From: JAFEDN01 sp963712715
GTDB lineage: Bacteria > Pseudomonadota > Gammaproteobacteria > Coxiellales > Coxiellaceae
Assembly: GCA_963712715.1 (NCBI GenBank)
Contig: CAVQJI010000054.1
Location: 74,251 to 138,250 of the forward strand
Reading direction: 5' to 3'
DNA length: 64,000 nucleotides
The notes under the pieces: model-generated
The model's database searches: none
Seen by the model: the letters and a program-made list of their open reading frames with translations, nothing else
What the model was told of the DNA's origin: nothing
Translations under genes and position numbers: made by a program
Shown: positions 8,926 to 19,119 of the stretch, piece after piece
Layout of the letters: each line of letters begins with the position of its first letter
Position numbering within the stretch: position 1 is the stretch's first letter

Positions 8926-10585
8926 CCTTTTTTGAATCCAGCCGTTGAAGCCGTTCTTGATTGATACTCACTTCCCGGATGGTTTCATTCTGTCTTGACT
9001 CCAATTGCTTTTGACCACCCTCGACATCTGCCGTTTTTTCAGCAATTATTTTCTGTGCATCCAGTGCAAATTTATTATCCACCCTGTGTTCCCGATCCAG
9101 CCCTTCTTGATCGGCCTGTGCTTTGATTTCCAATTTTTGAGTATTGTCCAATTGAGTTGGCTTTTTAAACGATTCTTTTTCGAGTATCTGCATATTTTCA
9201 CGAGAGATTTCACCTATTTTTTCAGGAGATGCATTTTCCTGCTCGTGGAATTGATGAAAGTATTCCTCTACCTTTTTATGCATAAACTGTTCTGCTTGCG
9301 CCTTACCCTGTTCAGGGTGATTGACCATCATTTTTTCGATAGAGCGTAGGTCTTGACCGCTTTTTTGCATTTCATTCATAAATTCTTGTGTTGCATTAGC
9401 GTTGATGCTGGCAGATTGTTCTTCAGAAATACTGGCAATTTTCCGATAGGTTTCAGCTTGTTGAAATTGCGCTGAGGCTTGTTGTTGCTCTTGGTGAGTA
9501 CGATCCAATGATGTCGAAATACTGTCTAAAATTCGCTTACCTTCTTCTGTGTTGGCACGATAATGACCTTCGGCCACTGCCCGTAAGGCCGTATCCATAT
9601 TTTCGGCATAACCCGTGTTATGCGCAGTACTTTCTGATTGGGAAAACGATTGTTGATCCGATTGTCGATGATCCCATGACCATTGAACCCCCGCATTGCC
9701 ACCAATAGATACTGACCCTTCTAGCGGCCCATCCGCTCCTTTTACACCCACCCCTAATTGCCCTTTTAAACCCGCATTCATCGTTCGATTCTTTGAAGCA
9801 GACTCAGATTCGTTGCGTCCTTCACCGGTTTGAACCACCTGTTGCTGGAGATCATTTAATGCATGTAGATCACTGACACTATTGCTGGTCACAAAGGAGG
9901 ATCCACTGGCTTCTGATAAAGCCTGATGACGGCTGAGTTCATACACACCGCGTTCTGCTGCTGAAATGGCTTCGTTATAGGCTTTTTGATGGCTCAGTGC
10001 CGCCGAATAAGATTTATCCGCCTGTTCACTCGCGCTGCTGCGAATCGCTTCAGACCAGTTAATTTGCGTAGCCAAACTGGAAACGGCTGGCTGATTATTC
10101 ATCACGACGGAACCGTCGGCGGTCATGGTGATCGTGGAGCCTCCCGGCATTTGATCCGTTACTGATCCCGAAGCCGTTCGCGCCGTGTCGTCAAAATGAT
10201 TGGCCGAAGTATTGTAAGCATTATGGGTGCTAAAACTGGTGCTGGCTAAATTGAAGCTACCGACGGCGGCTTCTCCGGCGCTGGCCGTGGCGCTGGATTG
10301 CACCGAGCCACCGACATATTGACCTAAATGCGACAAGGCATGGTGCAGCCCTGTCACTAAGCTCGTGGCAATTAGCGGCACGCTCAGCGAAATATAACCC
10401 GCTAAACCGGCCATATCCGAGTTGACCTGCGCCAAGCCCGATTGCGCCACCAGAGTTAAACCCTGCAATCCTTCGCCTAAATTAATCGCTCCCAAACTAC
10501 GATGCTGGGCATAAAAATTCACATACAAATTGATGATGGCATAGAGACGGGGCCCAGAGTTGCAACCAAAGCAATGAGTACGCAT
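8894..10585 (-). CDS. traG: TraG C-terminal part (mating-pair stabilisation), separated by a frameshift
   Basis: This frame has the C-terminal portion of TraG. It begins with the last membrane segments (GLAGYISLSVPLIATSLV) and continues with a long soluble, Gln/Ser/Glu-rich region with coiled-coil tendency, typical of the periplasmic TraG domain involved in mating-pair stabilisation and entry-exclusion recognition. The N-terminal part is in the 10497-11657 frame; the two overlap between 10497 and 10585, so a single indel near 10,555 would restore one protein of about 930 residues. Confidence 0.8.
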   Translation of the reverse strand: MRTHCFGCNSGPRLYAIINLYVNFYAQHRSLGAINLGEGLQGLTLVAQSGLAQVNSDMAGLAGYISLSVPLIATSLVTGLHHALSHLGQYVGGSVQSSATASAGEAAVGSFNLASTSFSTHNAYNTSANHFDDTARTASGSVTDQMPGGSTITMTADGSVVMNNQPAVSSLATQINWSEAIRSSASEQADKSYSAALSHQKAYNEAISAAERGVYELSRHQALSEASGSSFVTSNSVSDLHALNDLQQQVVQTGEGRNESESASKNRTMNAGLKGQLGVGVKGADGPLEGSVSIGGNAGVQWSWDHRQSDQQSFSQSESTAHNTGYAENMDTALRAVAEGHYRANTEEGKRILDSISTSLDRTHQEQQQASAQFQQAETYRKIASISEEQSASINANATQEFMNEMQKSGQDLRSIEKMMVNHPEQGKAQAEQFMHKKVEEYFHQFHEQENASPEKIGEISRENMQILEKESFKKPTQLDNTQKLEIKAQADQEGLDREHRVDNKFALDAQKIIAEKTADVEGGQKQLESRQNETIREVSINQERLQRLDSKKANHHDSNVDK

Positions 10586-11657
10586 ATTGCCGAAGCACCG
10601 TCAGGCCGAATGGAAACAGGATTAACAGGAAAATAAACACAAAAGAACCGTATAAAATCCCCTCAAAGATATTTTTTAATAACGGCAGCCAGTAAGCCGC
10701 CATATCGCCCATCGTGCGATTGGATATCCGGTTTTGTTGTTGGGCTTTATTAAAGGCATAACCCTCCAGGGCCGCCGGCGCGTTGGTTTGAGCACTCCAA
10801 TTGAGTAAACCGCTTTGAATGGCGTTCGCCATCATATTTTGCTGCATCAAATCCGACGCATTTTCGGATAAATCCGTTAGGAAGCTGTAACTGAGCGGCA
10901 GGTATTTTAGTAATTGAGTTTTGGCTTCAGTCTCTTCAGGAAATAACCGTGCGGCATAGCGACCTTCGGCCTGAGTAATGGCGGTCTGCCAATCCTGATT
11001 CAAAGAAGCCACACCATCCCGGCAAGTGACCACCGTCTGGTTATATAAAAACGCCCGTGCGGGAGAAGCGTGTTCCGTCACAAACTGCCAGATGTGGGGT
11101 GCGGTAAATAATTCCTGCGAAGAATATTTATGTAATAGCAAATCATAAAACACACATTGATGAATAAAGCCCTGTAAATTTTTCTCAAAATCCGGATCCG
11201 TGACCTGAAAAGTACTGGCCGCCGTCACCAGATTAGACGCCATCACCATACCGGTTTGTCCATAACGCAAATCATCCGGCAGCGAGAAATTTTGCTCCAT
11301 CAATTGAGTTAATCCGTCCCCGATAGCGGTGGTGATATTGGCTAACCAGGCTAAACCCAAAGGGACATTATCCACCGCATAAACCTTACCCTGTTGCACG
11401 CGATCAATGATATTGACCGTGGCCTTCGGTAAAAACAGCACATAAAACGCCATAAAATAGAGCGCAATCCAACCGACACCGACCATCAAGTCACGCTTAA
11501 ACATTAATTTGCCAATGGCCCAGGTACCCGCCAGCAGAATGCTGAGATGAATCAGCGTCCTGAATGTGGAATCTCCCATCGCGGCGGCGATGGCGTTAAA
11601 TAGCTCCCGTAAAATATCACCGTTGCCGTAGGTGATGACTGCAATTTCCTGTGCCAT
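10497..11657 (-). CDS. traG: TraG N-terminal membrane domain
   Basis: N-terminal part of TraG, with several transmembrane segments (residues about 30-50, 55-75 and 330-355) around a periplasmic loop. In F-type systems this domain acts in pilus assembly while the C-terminal domain stabilises mating pairs. A good ribosome site, AGGAG, lies eight bases before the ATG at 11657. The frame breaks near 10,555 in the text LRQYAYSLLWLQLW, after which coding resumes in the 8894-10585 frame. It follows traH after a 34-base gap, as in the canonical order. Confidence 0.85.
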   Translation of the reverse strand: MAQEIAVITYGNGDILRELFNAIAAAMGDSTFRTLIHLSILLAGTWAIGKLMFKRDLMVGVGWIALYFMAFYVLFLPKATVNIIDRVQQGKVYAVDNVPLGLAWLANITTAIGDGLTQLMEQNFSLPDDLRYGQTGMVMASNLVTAASTFQVTDPDFEKNLQGFIHQCVFYDLLLHKYSSQELFTAPHIWQFVTEHASPARAFLYNQTVVTCRDGVASLNQDWQTAITQAEGRYAARLFPEETEAKTQLLKYLPLSYSFLTDLSENASDLMQQNMMANAIQSGLLNWSAQTNAPAALEGYAFNKAQQQNRISNRTMGDMAAYWLPLLKNIFEGILYGSFVFIFLLILFPFGLTVLRQYAYSLLWLQLWAPSLCHHQFVCEFLCPAS

Positions 11658-11691
11658 TTTATCTTCTCCTGTGCATTTTCATCAGTTTTGA

Positions 11692-13105
11692 TTAATGCCT
11701 TAACCGATCCGCCCATTGCAGGGTATTCGACATTTGTGACGATAATTCGCCCGCGAGCATTTGTTCGATGGTTTGGGTTTGATTGATCAGTTGCGCCGCC
11801 AAACTGATTTGTGAAGTCGCGTTGCGTTGTGCTGAAAGGACACCCGCACGCGCCTGGTTGATCCCCTGTTCAAACGGTTCCATGATGGACTCAGGATATT
11901 GCAGACTACTGACACTGGTGTGCACCACGGATAAGTTTTCATCGAGATATTGAAATAAAATATCAGTGGCGATCACATCAGCAAAGCTGACAATATCCAG
12001 CACTTTTTTATCGCCGACAAAGGCGCTTTCCACGTTCAGCATTTTATAGAGCGGTATCCGCGTGGTTTGCAATAAACCCATTTCGGCTGGCGTCAACGCC
12101 GTATCGGTCAAGATTTTATTGGTCATGTCCTGCAGTAACTGAGACACCTGCTTCTGCAATCCGGAATCCGGCGAAATATTTAACGTTTTTACGGTTGGAT
12201 TTAAACAGCCTTCGGCATTGGTCGAATCACAGACATAGACTTTAGCAGTCCCGCCGTGCAATAAAGCTTTCAATAATTGATTATCGGAGCTTAAAGATGC
12301 CAGGACTTTAAACTGGTGGCTGGCGTCATCACTGGAACCTCCCTGTAAAATGAGCGTACCGGATAACGACATGAGTAATTCTGCCAACTCCGGATCACTG
12401 CTCAAAAACGAATTTTTCTGTAACGCTTTCCAGGCAATATTACCGCTCGTCAGTAACATACTTTGATAATTGGGATCGTTTTGCGCCCGATTGAGCATTT
12501 GGGTCATACCGCCGCCGGTACTGCATTCCTGACGCGCCGCTGCCCAATCCGTAAATAATCCTTTGCTGTTACCGATATCCTCGCAGACCTGTTGCTGGGC
12601 TGCATGGGTTTTCGGCCAAACCGTACCGACTAATCCGGCGGCGGTTTCACAGGAATTGATATTGGCGTTATTGATGGTGTTCGCTATCGTGTTGATATAT
12701 TTCATCACATTGGCGATTTCCGGTGTGACACTTTCCAGGGCTAAATTGAAGGCATAACCCATCGAATTATTGATAATGTTATTCATCAAATTGACGAGTT
12801 GCTGGGAATCAATAAACGAAAATCCCCCGGTAAATAAATCGATGCCGCCGCAACCCGAACGAAAACTCGGCAACTGCACCTGCGCAATTTGCACATCACG
12901 AACACTGTCTCTCGCAAATAAACTGCCGCCACTGTAATATCCCGGCTTCCTGACCGGAATAGGCATTGGGAGCCGTGGTATTGTCGGAAAATCCCAGATC
13001 ATTAAAGAAGTTATTCAAATCGGAATTCACACTGGCGAAAGCAGTGACCGTGATGAAAGAAAACAACGAGAAAATTAAATATTTTTTTATAAATAGGTAT
13101 TTCAT
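11692..13105 (-). pseudogene. traH: TraH pilus assembly protein, one frameshift
   Basis: TraH is a periplasmic protein needed for F-pilus assembly and retraction. The start at 13105 is preceded by GGAG and gives a signal peptide (FSLFSFITVTAFA). Coding shifts frame near 12,945, and the 11692-13002 frame carries the rest. The motif CGGIDLFTGGFSFID is the best TraH signature, with NSCETAAGLVG and the C-terminal coiled coil also typical. The gene overlaps the end of traF by ATGA. The total restored length of about 460 residues agrees with the family. Confidence 0.85.
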
Positions 13106-13918
13106 GGATTTTTCTCCGGTGATTCTGCTTGTTGGGCTATCGTGAGCAATCTTTGTCGCAATTCTTCTTCACTGAGCAATCCATAACTGACTGGTACGAT
13201 TCGACGGGTTTGTAGGATCAGCAGTAAATAATGCCGGTTCTACAGTCACTTTAAGCCGAACTGCCTGACCTTGATCCGAGTGGGAATTGGGAAACTCCGG
13301 TAACGAAATCCCATCCGTCGAGATGGGAATCACATTTAAACCGTAACGCGATGAAAAGTCCTTTAAAATAGGTGCAAATCGCTGACAATAGGGACAGGTG
13401 CTACGATAAAAAAAGAATAAACCATTATGCCGGGCAAATTGGTGGATAGCCGAATTTTCCTGCTGACGAGCCTGATCCAGGTCAATTTGTTTAGCGAGAT
13501 TATTCGTCGGATGTTGCAGAGAAAAATCCAACTCGGGATAGTTGAGCAGCACACTTTTCCAAACATCCGCAAAACGCTGTGCGCGTTCTCCGAGTTGATT
13601 TTGCAAGGCAATATACTGACGGATATGGTCTTCCGTCGGATTTAAAATCGCCTGATCCAGGGTTTGCTGGACTTGATGGTGCAAAGCGTCCATCGTGGCA
13701 ATGGGATCACTGGTCACCGTCGAATCGGGAGAGACGGTTTGATCTTCTTCAGGATCCTGATACCAATGCCAACCCACCGCCCGTTCTTCCCAGAAATTAT
13801 CGGCTTTCGCCGAAGAGGGTAGACACCACACCATCACGAACCAGATCAATACAACGGCACATTTCCAACTGAAACTGATGATCAAATAGCGCAGCCAGTT
13901 TTTTTTGATTTTTTTCAT
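13102..13918 (-). pseudogene. traF: TraF pilus assembly protein with thioredoxin fold, late frameshift
   Basis: Periplasmic F-type assembly protein. An N-terminal membrane/signal segment (residues 15-38) is followed by the WHWYQDP text common in TraF and by a thioredoxin-like domain with the active-site motif CPYC (text FFYRSTCPYCQRFAP). The CXXC motif suggests a working disulfide oxidoreductase, unlike F-plasmid TraF, which lacks it; here the protein may cover the TrbB role too. Coding changes frame near 13,225 and then runs as RRIVPVSYGLLSEEELRQRL to a TGA that overlaps the traH ATG. The start overlaps the trbC stop. Confidence 0.85.
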
Positions 13919-14481
13919 CCGTCAAAACAGAATAGCTCATGACGCCTCACTTCCGCTAAAAGCCGTTGGGCGACGACGGCATTGTCGCCTCGATCAGCCA
14001 CGATTCGCAAAGCCGCTTCCAGACCGATGTCTCCGCTGACCACATCCGTGGTGTCAGGATGCCAACAGCTTTGATTCGGCAAACACGGCTTCAATACGGT
14101 TGGATGAACAACAACTACTGTCGGCACTTGACTAATGTGGTATTGCCGAAATAATCGCGGATCCAGCACCACACCGCTTTGATGCTCGCTCGATAAAGCG
14201 GCGACCGCCTGTTGGGTTTTTGTGAAGGAATCGTCGACTAATCCCTGAATCACCAGCGGTGCATCAATCTTTTTTGCCTGTACCGCCCATTGTTGCAGAC
14301 TTTCTTTCGGCATCGAGAATGAAATGAAGATATAAACAGAATCATGGACTATCGGTGTGGATGAGCGGATGGCCTGTTCTTTATCCGCAGACATGAGCCA
14401 TACCTGTTATCTAATCAACACCATAACGTACGGTCACACCGAGACTACACCGCCAGGCGGTAATGTAAATAAAAATTCCAT
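13915..14481 (-). pseudogene. trbC: TrbC F-type pilus assembly protein, damaged N-terminus
   Basis: Thioredoxin-fold periplasmic protein of F-type systems. The text VYIFISFSMPKESLQQWA and the later VPTVVVVH are typical of the TrbC_Ftype family. The long frame starts at 14394, but a perfect AGGAGG lies before an ATG at 14481, right after traU, and the frame from that ATG closes early. The natural start is therefore probably 14481, with an indel in the signal-peptide region. The 3' end overlaps traF. In F the next gene would be traN, but traF follows here directly. Confidence 0.75.
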
Positions 14482-14486
14482 AGTCT

Positions 14487-15500
14487 TTACCTCCTGATGT
14501 GTTGATGAATTATTCTGTCAAAACAGCAATTGCGCTTGCGAAAAATTAAATAACCGTAATTTTCAGTACTGATCGGTGGTTCCAACATCGATCCCCATAA
14601 CATCGTGGTGCGTCCAAACGGCTGACAGCCGCCCGGCGTTACCGTCGGAATGGGATTAATCATTTGATAACGGTAGCGGGATTTGGGAAATGTCGTGGTC
14701 GTATGCGCACTGCATAAATCCCCAATACTGCTATCCGCCATCAACCCTAATCGATGCAATTTGTAAATCAGCCGCTCACTCAATAAGACTGTGCCTTGTA
14801 CACCGCCGATGTATTCGCCGACAGAACCCGTTAGCGGGTACATCGGGCCCTGGGCGCCGGCGCACCAGAATAATTCGTCATTGGGCAACCACGCAGCAGC
14901 CGAGAGCGCATCCACACTGCAGGCGGCCTGCATCGGCAGGTTGTTAAACAGCAGCGATTCAGGAAACAAAATCAACGCCAACGTTTCATCCTCCCAGGTC
15001 GGATCCCATTCACTGAGATAAGTGAGCATGGGCGCACCTGAATCCGCACAACGGGGAGATTGCACACCTAACATCTGCATGATCGGAAAATGATAGGCAT
15101 GGACATAAAAAAATCCGGTATTTTGGTTGGGATCGTCCACCGCCACAGCGCCATCATTCGGTAATTCCATCAAGGGAATGCCGCCTAAATTGACTAAACA
15201 ATAGGGTGAGCGCGTCACATCAATCAGCTCCATCGGTTCCCAATAACCAACCGAAATCCCCACTTCGGGAAACGGAAAACTCCCACACGTGCAAATCGTA
15301 TTAGGCGGGTTGGTGGTATCGGGATTAACGCCCGTCATCACCGGTGTCGAGCCGATGGTGATCGGCAATAAACAATCCCAGCAAATATCCGTGACCGGAT
15401 TGATGAGCCGACCGGTACAAGGGGTAATGCCGGCGACAGCAGCCGAAATCCACCCGCTGATTCCGGTGAGCAGCAAAAGCGTTTTTAACCATCGTTTCAT
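14487..15500 (-). CDS. traU: TraU mating-pair formation protein
   Basis: Intact 337-residue periplasmic protein with a signal peptide (residues 1-23). Many cysteines are distributed as in TraU (TPCTGRLINPVTDICWDCLLPITIG, shown in part; CTCG; CWC-like pairs), consistent with DsbC-dependent folding in this family. GVSVGYWEP-like text (here ISVGYWEPMELIDVTRSPYC, in part) and CQPFGRTTMLWGS are signature blocks. The ATG overlaps the traW stop, and GAGGTG precedes it. TraU promotes DNA transfer and mating-pair stability. Confidence 0.92.
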   Translation of the reverse strand: MKRWLKTLLLLTGISGWISAAVAGITPCTGRLINPVTDICWDCLLPITIGSTPVMTGVNPDTTNPPNTICTCGSFPFPEVGISVGYWEPMELIDVTRSPYCLVNLGGIPLMELPNDGAVAVDDPNQNTGFFYVHAYHFPIMQMLGVQSPRCADSGAPMLTYLSEWDPTWEDETLALILFPESLLFNNLPMQAACSVDALSAAAWLPNDELFWCAGAQGPMYPLTGSVGEYIGGVQGTVLLSERLIYKLHRLGLMADSSIGDLCSAHTTTTFPKSRYRYQMINPIPTVTPGGCQPFGRTTMLWGSMLEPPISTENYGYLIFRKRNCCFDRIIHQHIRR

Positions 15501-16158
15501 GGTTTCACCTCGCTGATTTCCAATTGTTTCCCGACCTGCTCGACGACGGCGGGAATTTGCGTGATCTGTAATTTTTGAGTCAGCCGCCCGCCCTGATCAA
15601 AATACACGTGTTTTTGAGGAAAATGGGATTGAACCTGACTCATGGAGCCATTAACCAAAATCAATAAAACCCGGCCTTTCAGGGTTTGATTCTGTTTCTG
15701 CGCCCAGGTCACCTGTTCCGGATCATCGCCATTAAAAAAAATCAAAGCATTTTTTAAGCTGTTTTTTTCCAAAGGATTGAATCGGTCACCGACCTTGAAT
15801 ACAATAGACGCCGTTGGCAGATCGCACATCAGAGGGAATAACGATGGACGGATCCCAAAACCACCGTCGAGCCTGGATTGTGGGACGCAATCCCTCGACC
15901 GGAGACGGGCGATCCGCTGCAACCCTAACCGATTCCTGTTGCTGAATCTGCCAACCCTGAAAACTGCCATCTTCCTAATTTTTCCTGTATTTTTTGCTGC
16001 GCCATCGTGACAAAATCAGTCTCCGCAATCGGATAAGTCACGCCCACGACACCTAAATCCTGGGCGAAAATCGATATCGATAAGCAGCACAGTCCTAAAA
16101 AACCTCCCAACACCAACAGGAGTAAAATTTTTCGATGACGGGGGTTATTGAGATTCAT
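15497..16158 (-). pseudogene. traW: TraW pilus assembly protein, frameshifted
   Basis: Two frames together encode TraW. 15925-16158 gives a signal peptide and LGVVGVTYPIAETDF, the N-terminal TraW signature. 15497-15970 gives the rest, including ALIFFNGDDPEQVTWAQ and the terminal VYFDQGGRLTQKLQITQIPA, also characteristic. At least one indel falls between about 15,880 and 15,960. The gene overlaps trbI upstream and traU downstream with ATGA junctions, so translation is coupled. Confidence 0.85.
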
Positions 16159-16577
16159 TCGATTTCTCCACGAATGAGGTTGAAGGAGAACGTGACAACG
16201 ATAATCGCGACGCCACTTCTGCGGTTAAATCGTTGCCGCCGGCAATCACCGCTTCTTTAGGCACTAAAATCACATGTTTTTCCTGCGCGATGGCTTTGAG
16301 TACAGTCTCCAGTTGTTGACTGAACGCACGCACTTCGAATACGTTTCTCAGTCAAAGAAGCCGATCCCGACGCTTCGGATTTCACGAACCGATACATCAA
16401 GCCAGTCATGTCCACCGTCGCTAGGGATGGACTCGGCAGAATACTCGACTCAGCACGATAGTGATCGTCGTCCCCATCAAAGCGCTTAACATCATGAGTG
16501 CAGCAATGAGGGCGACATTCGGTCGCGGCGCATAATAACCGTTATTTTTATGATCTCTGATGATAATTATTATTCAT
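16145..16577 (-). pseudogene. trbI: TrbI F-type assembly protein, several frameshifts
   Basis: An ATG at 16577 overlaps the traC stop (ATGA). Coding text can be followed in three frames: NGYYAPRPNVALIAALMMLS (an N-terminal membrane anchor), then ILPSPSLATVDMTGLMYRF, then AFSQQLETVLKAIAQEKHV to the stop at 16145. Position between traC and traW, the single anchor and the small size identify TrbI, an inner-membrane protein that influences pilus outgrowth. Two or more indels break it. Confidence 0.7.
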
Positions 16578-17152
16578 ATGGATTTCCTTTTAGGTTGAGA
16601 TGAAGAATTAAATTGTCGTTGCGCGACCTGCTCAATGGCGGCCTGCAACGATGATCCTTGAGCTTGCAGCCGTTTAACGGCCTCAAATTCGTCCCCTTTG
16701 GACGAATATAAAATCCGTGAATACGGATCAAAAATAATTCGGTGTACCGACAATCCCTGCGGACTTTTAATCACACATTCTGAATAATCATCGGCTCTAC
16801 GCACACTTTGGAATAATTTTGCGGTGTAATCGTTCATCGGAAATTTTTCCGAAGCCCGTAATTGCGCAATGGCCTCGGGATTTTGCGCCAAAATCAAGTT
16901 AAAAGCGGAGTTTTCAAAAGCGGCGATAGAAGTGGCATTTTTAAAATAGTCATTAATGCCTTGCGTGATGGTGACAAAATTAGCGTTGTAACGTCTGGCG
17001 CGGCGATAACCGGTTTCAATGAATTTCGCAGCGCCTTCCTGATCACCGCCCAACAAATCCCAGGCTTCATCGATCACACAGGATTTCACTTGTGAACGGC
17101 TGCCCAAATACATCCGTTTGGAAATTTGATACATCAACACTAACAAGAACAA
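16574..17152 (-). CDS. traC: TraC C-terminal part with Walker B
   Basis: C-terminal part of the VirB4-like assembly ATPase. The Walker B motif is visible as KSCVIDEAWDLLGG, followed by the arginine-rich ETGYRRARRYNANFVTITQG block and the terminal LILAQNPEAIAQL and GLSVHRIIFDPYSR segments common in TraC. It overlaps the preceding traC frame between 17067 and 17152, where a single indel would join them. Confidence 0.88.
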   Translation of the reverse strand: MFLLVLMYQISKRMYLGSRSQVKSCVIDEAWDLLGGDQEGAAKFIETGYRRARRYNANFVTITQGINDYFKNATSIAAFENSAFNLILAQNPEAIAQLRASEKFPMNDYTAKLFQSVRRADDYSECVIKSPQGLSVHRIIFDPYSRILYSSKGDEFEAVKRLQAQGSSLQAAIEQVAQRQFNSSSQPKRKSI

Positions 17153-18239
17153 TTTTTTGTAAATCTTTTTTCTGCTTCAGTTCTTCCAGTTCCAAGACAA
17201 TAAAATTATTATTGATGTTCAGCGTACAAGGGCCTTCAAAGAATTTGCCATACATGCCGTGTTTGGTGTAGGGATAAAGCAAATGCGAAAGCGTCGTGCA
17301 AATCGGACTGGCCTGTTGGCTGAGCCAATCCGCCACGGTGGTGATGCTGGCATTTTTACCTTTTTGATCCCAGGCCGCTTTGACGCCTTTTTCTAAAAAG
17401 GTCATTTCTTCATCCGTGACATTACTCTGCGGTCGCGCCATGGCTGCCAGCAAAGGCTTTAAAATCTCTAAAGATTCATCATCCATTTGATCAATGTAAG
17501 TAAACAAATTCAGAGAGATCGGTTGATCGGATTTAAACTCAATAAACTCACCACCTAATAATTTACAGGTCTTTTCATACGAGCGACCGACATCGATGAC
17601 CCACACCCGGCCACCGGCTCCAAGTAATGCCACAATATATTCCTGCGTGAGCGCGGATTTACCGCTGCCGGAGGTGGCGGCAATGGCGACGTTATAATTG
17701 CCTTCTGGATTATCAAACGGATTCCAGATGGCGATTTGGCCGCGCCGACCGGGGAGGAATAAGCTGGGACGCTGCGTGCCCTTCCATTCACCCAATAACG
17801 GCGCGATATTGATGGCCGAGAGCGCATTCATCGTGCGCAAACGGCCTAATCGTTTTAAATCATCAAACATGCCTTCGGTCATCATCATCGGCAAAACCGC
17901 TAACCAGGACTGCAATTGCACATAAGATTCTTTACGAAGCTTCCAGCCATTGGCGCGATATAAATCCTTTAATTTACGTTCCGCGCCAGGTGACTGCTCC
18001 GGTAAGGTATATAAAATCACCTGATAAAAGACTTTCACCAGGCGGTCGCCCTGACTTAAGCGATCCCGCACAAATTTCCAGTCCTGATATTCTTTGCCGA
18101 TGCCGGGTTTAAATTTTGCTAACGGACTTTTGGCGGTGGAGTCTTTATTCATAAACCGCATTTGCGCTTTAGCAGCCGATTTTTCGACATCTTCCGCCCG
18201 GACATGAAAACTCATCATAAAAGGACAGGGAATTTGCAA
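17067..18239 (-). CDS. traC: TraC central part with Walker A
   Basis: Central part of the VirB4-like ATPase that powers pilus assembly. Walker A is AIAATSGSGKSALTQE, followed by the family text GGRVWVIDVGRSYEKTC and GGEFIEF. IWNPFDNPEGNYNVAI is a TraC signature. It overlaps the upstream frame at 18169-18239 and the downstream frame at 17067-17152; two indels therefore divide an otherwise well preserved gene of about 850 codons. Confidence 0.88.
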   Translation of the reverse strand: MQIPCPFMMSFHVRAEDVEKSAAKAQMRFMNKDSTAKSPLAKFKPGIGKEYQDWKFVRDRLSQGDRLVKVFYQVILYTLPEQSPGAERKLKDLYRANGWKLRKESYVQLQSWLAVLPMMMTEGMFDDLKRLGRLRTMNALSAINIAPLLGEWKGTQRPSLFLPGRRGQIAIWNPFDNPEGNYNVAIAATSGSGKSALTQEYIVALLGAGGRVWVIDVGRSYEKTCKLLGGEFIEFKSDQPISLNLFTYIDQMDDESLEILKPLLAAMARPQSNVTDEEMTFLEKGVKAAWDQKGKNASITTVADWLSQQASPICTTLSHLLYPYTKHGMYGKFFEGPCTLNINNNFIVLELEELKQKKDLQKIVLVSVDVSNFQTDVFGQPFTSEILCDR

Positions 18240-19119
18240 AGCCGGAATTAAACAATTGCCCTAAATTTTCGCCGGTTTGCCATAAGCCCAATGTTTCCGG
18301 GAAATCACGGACACTGAAGCATTGAATTTCCCACGCTTTTTTACCCTTTTTATTTAAAATTAATTTATCGGTAAAGACCTGGCATTGATATTCAGGGTCG
18401 GTTAATTGCCGTGACAGGGGGTCATACTCGTTCCAACGCTGCTGCGAAGGATAAGGGTCGGTCGAAGGATTGAGTAAATCGATCATCAGACTGATAAAAT
18501 TCGTGATGGGAATCGAGCGGCTGGCCATGTTGACGGAATTCAAAGAACTGACAAAATCTTCGCGCAATCGAATCAGGGTTTGAGTATCCGAAGAGATTTC
18601 TTTCAGTGGGATGGAAATCACTAAAAACAGCCGAAAATCCCTTAAAATAAACGAACCACTCCTGATGAGCGAATCCAGCGTGCCCTGTTTTAAAAATTCG
18701 GCGCGCTTTTGTGCGAGCCAGGCAAACATCTCGCCGGCGGCGGAACGTTCCTGCGCAAAGGCATCAATAGCAGAACCGATCTTATCCGACGCCCATAACA
18801 AACATTGCAAATCCGCTGTTATCGGCAACACATCGGTTAACAGGCTCCCCAGAATTTGCACGTTGGCTTCAGTCGCGCCGGTCAAGGGAGCCACTTCCAA
18901 CATAAAGCCCAGGCTGCGTTTATTGATAAAAATTTCATGCTCCGGATCGTAGGTTTCATACGGTAATAAGCTGGAAAGAGGACACTGTGCTAACAGGTCG
19001 CTCAATTCAGAATCCAGGGTATGGTTTTTATCAAAACCGGTCGGCGGTGATTCACCGAACCATCCGGCAACCCGCGCAAATAAGGCCGATAAGTCAAATG
19101 ATTGTTGAGCATTAGACAT
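18169..19119 (-). CDS. traC: TraC N-terminal part
   Basis: N-terminal part of the TraC ATPase. The start at 19119 (MSNAQQSF) is preferred over an upstream ATG because it overlaps the end of traV by a few bases, as do the neighbours. The text LPYETYDPEHEIFINKRSLGF and LRDFRLFLVISIP matches the VirB4/TraC N-terminal domain that contacts the membrane channel. The frame is lost near 18,240. Confidence 0.85.
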   Translation of the reverse strand: MSNAQQSFDLSALFARVAGWFGESPPTGFDKNHTLDSELSDLLAQCPLSSLLPYETYDPEHEIFINKRSLGFMLEVAPLTGATEANVQILGSLLTDVLPITADLQCLLWASDKIGSAIDAFAQERSAAGEMFAWLAQKRAEFLKQGTLDSLIRSGSFILRDFRLFLVISIPLKEISSDTQTLIRLREDFVSSLNSVNMASRSIPITNFISLMIDLLNPSTDPYPSQQRWNEYDPLSRQLTDPEYQCQVFTDKLILNKKGKKAWEIQCFSVRDFPETLGLWQTGENLGQLFNSGFANSLSFYDEFSCPGGRCRKIGC

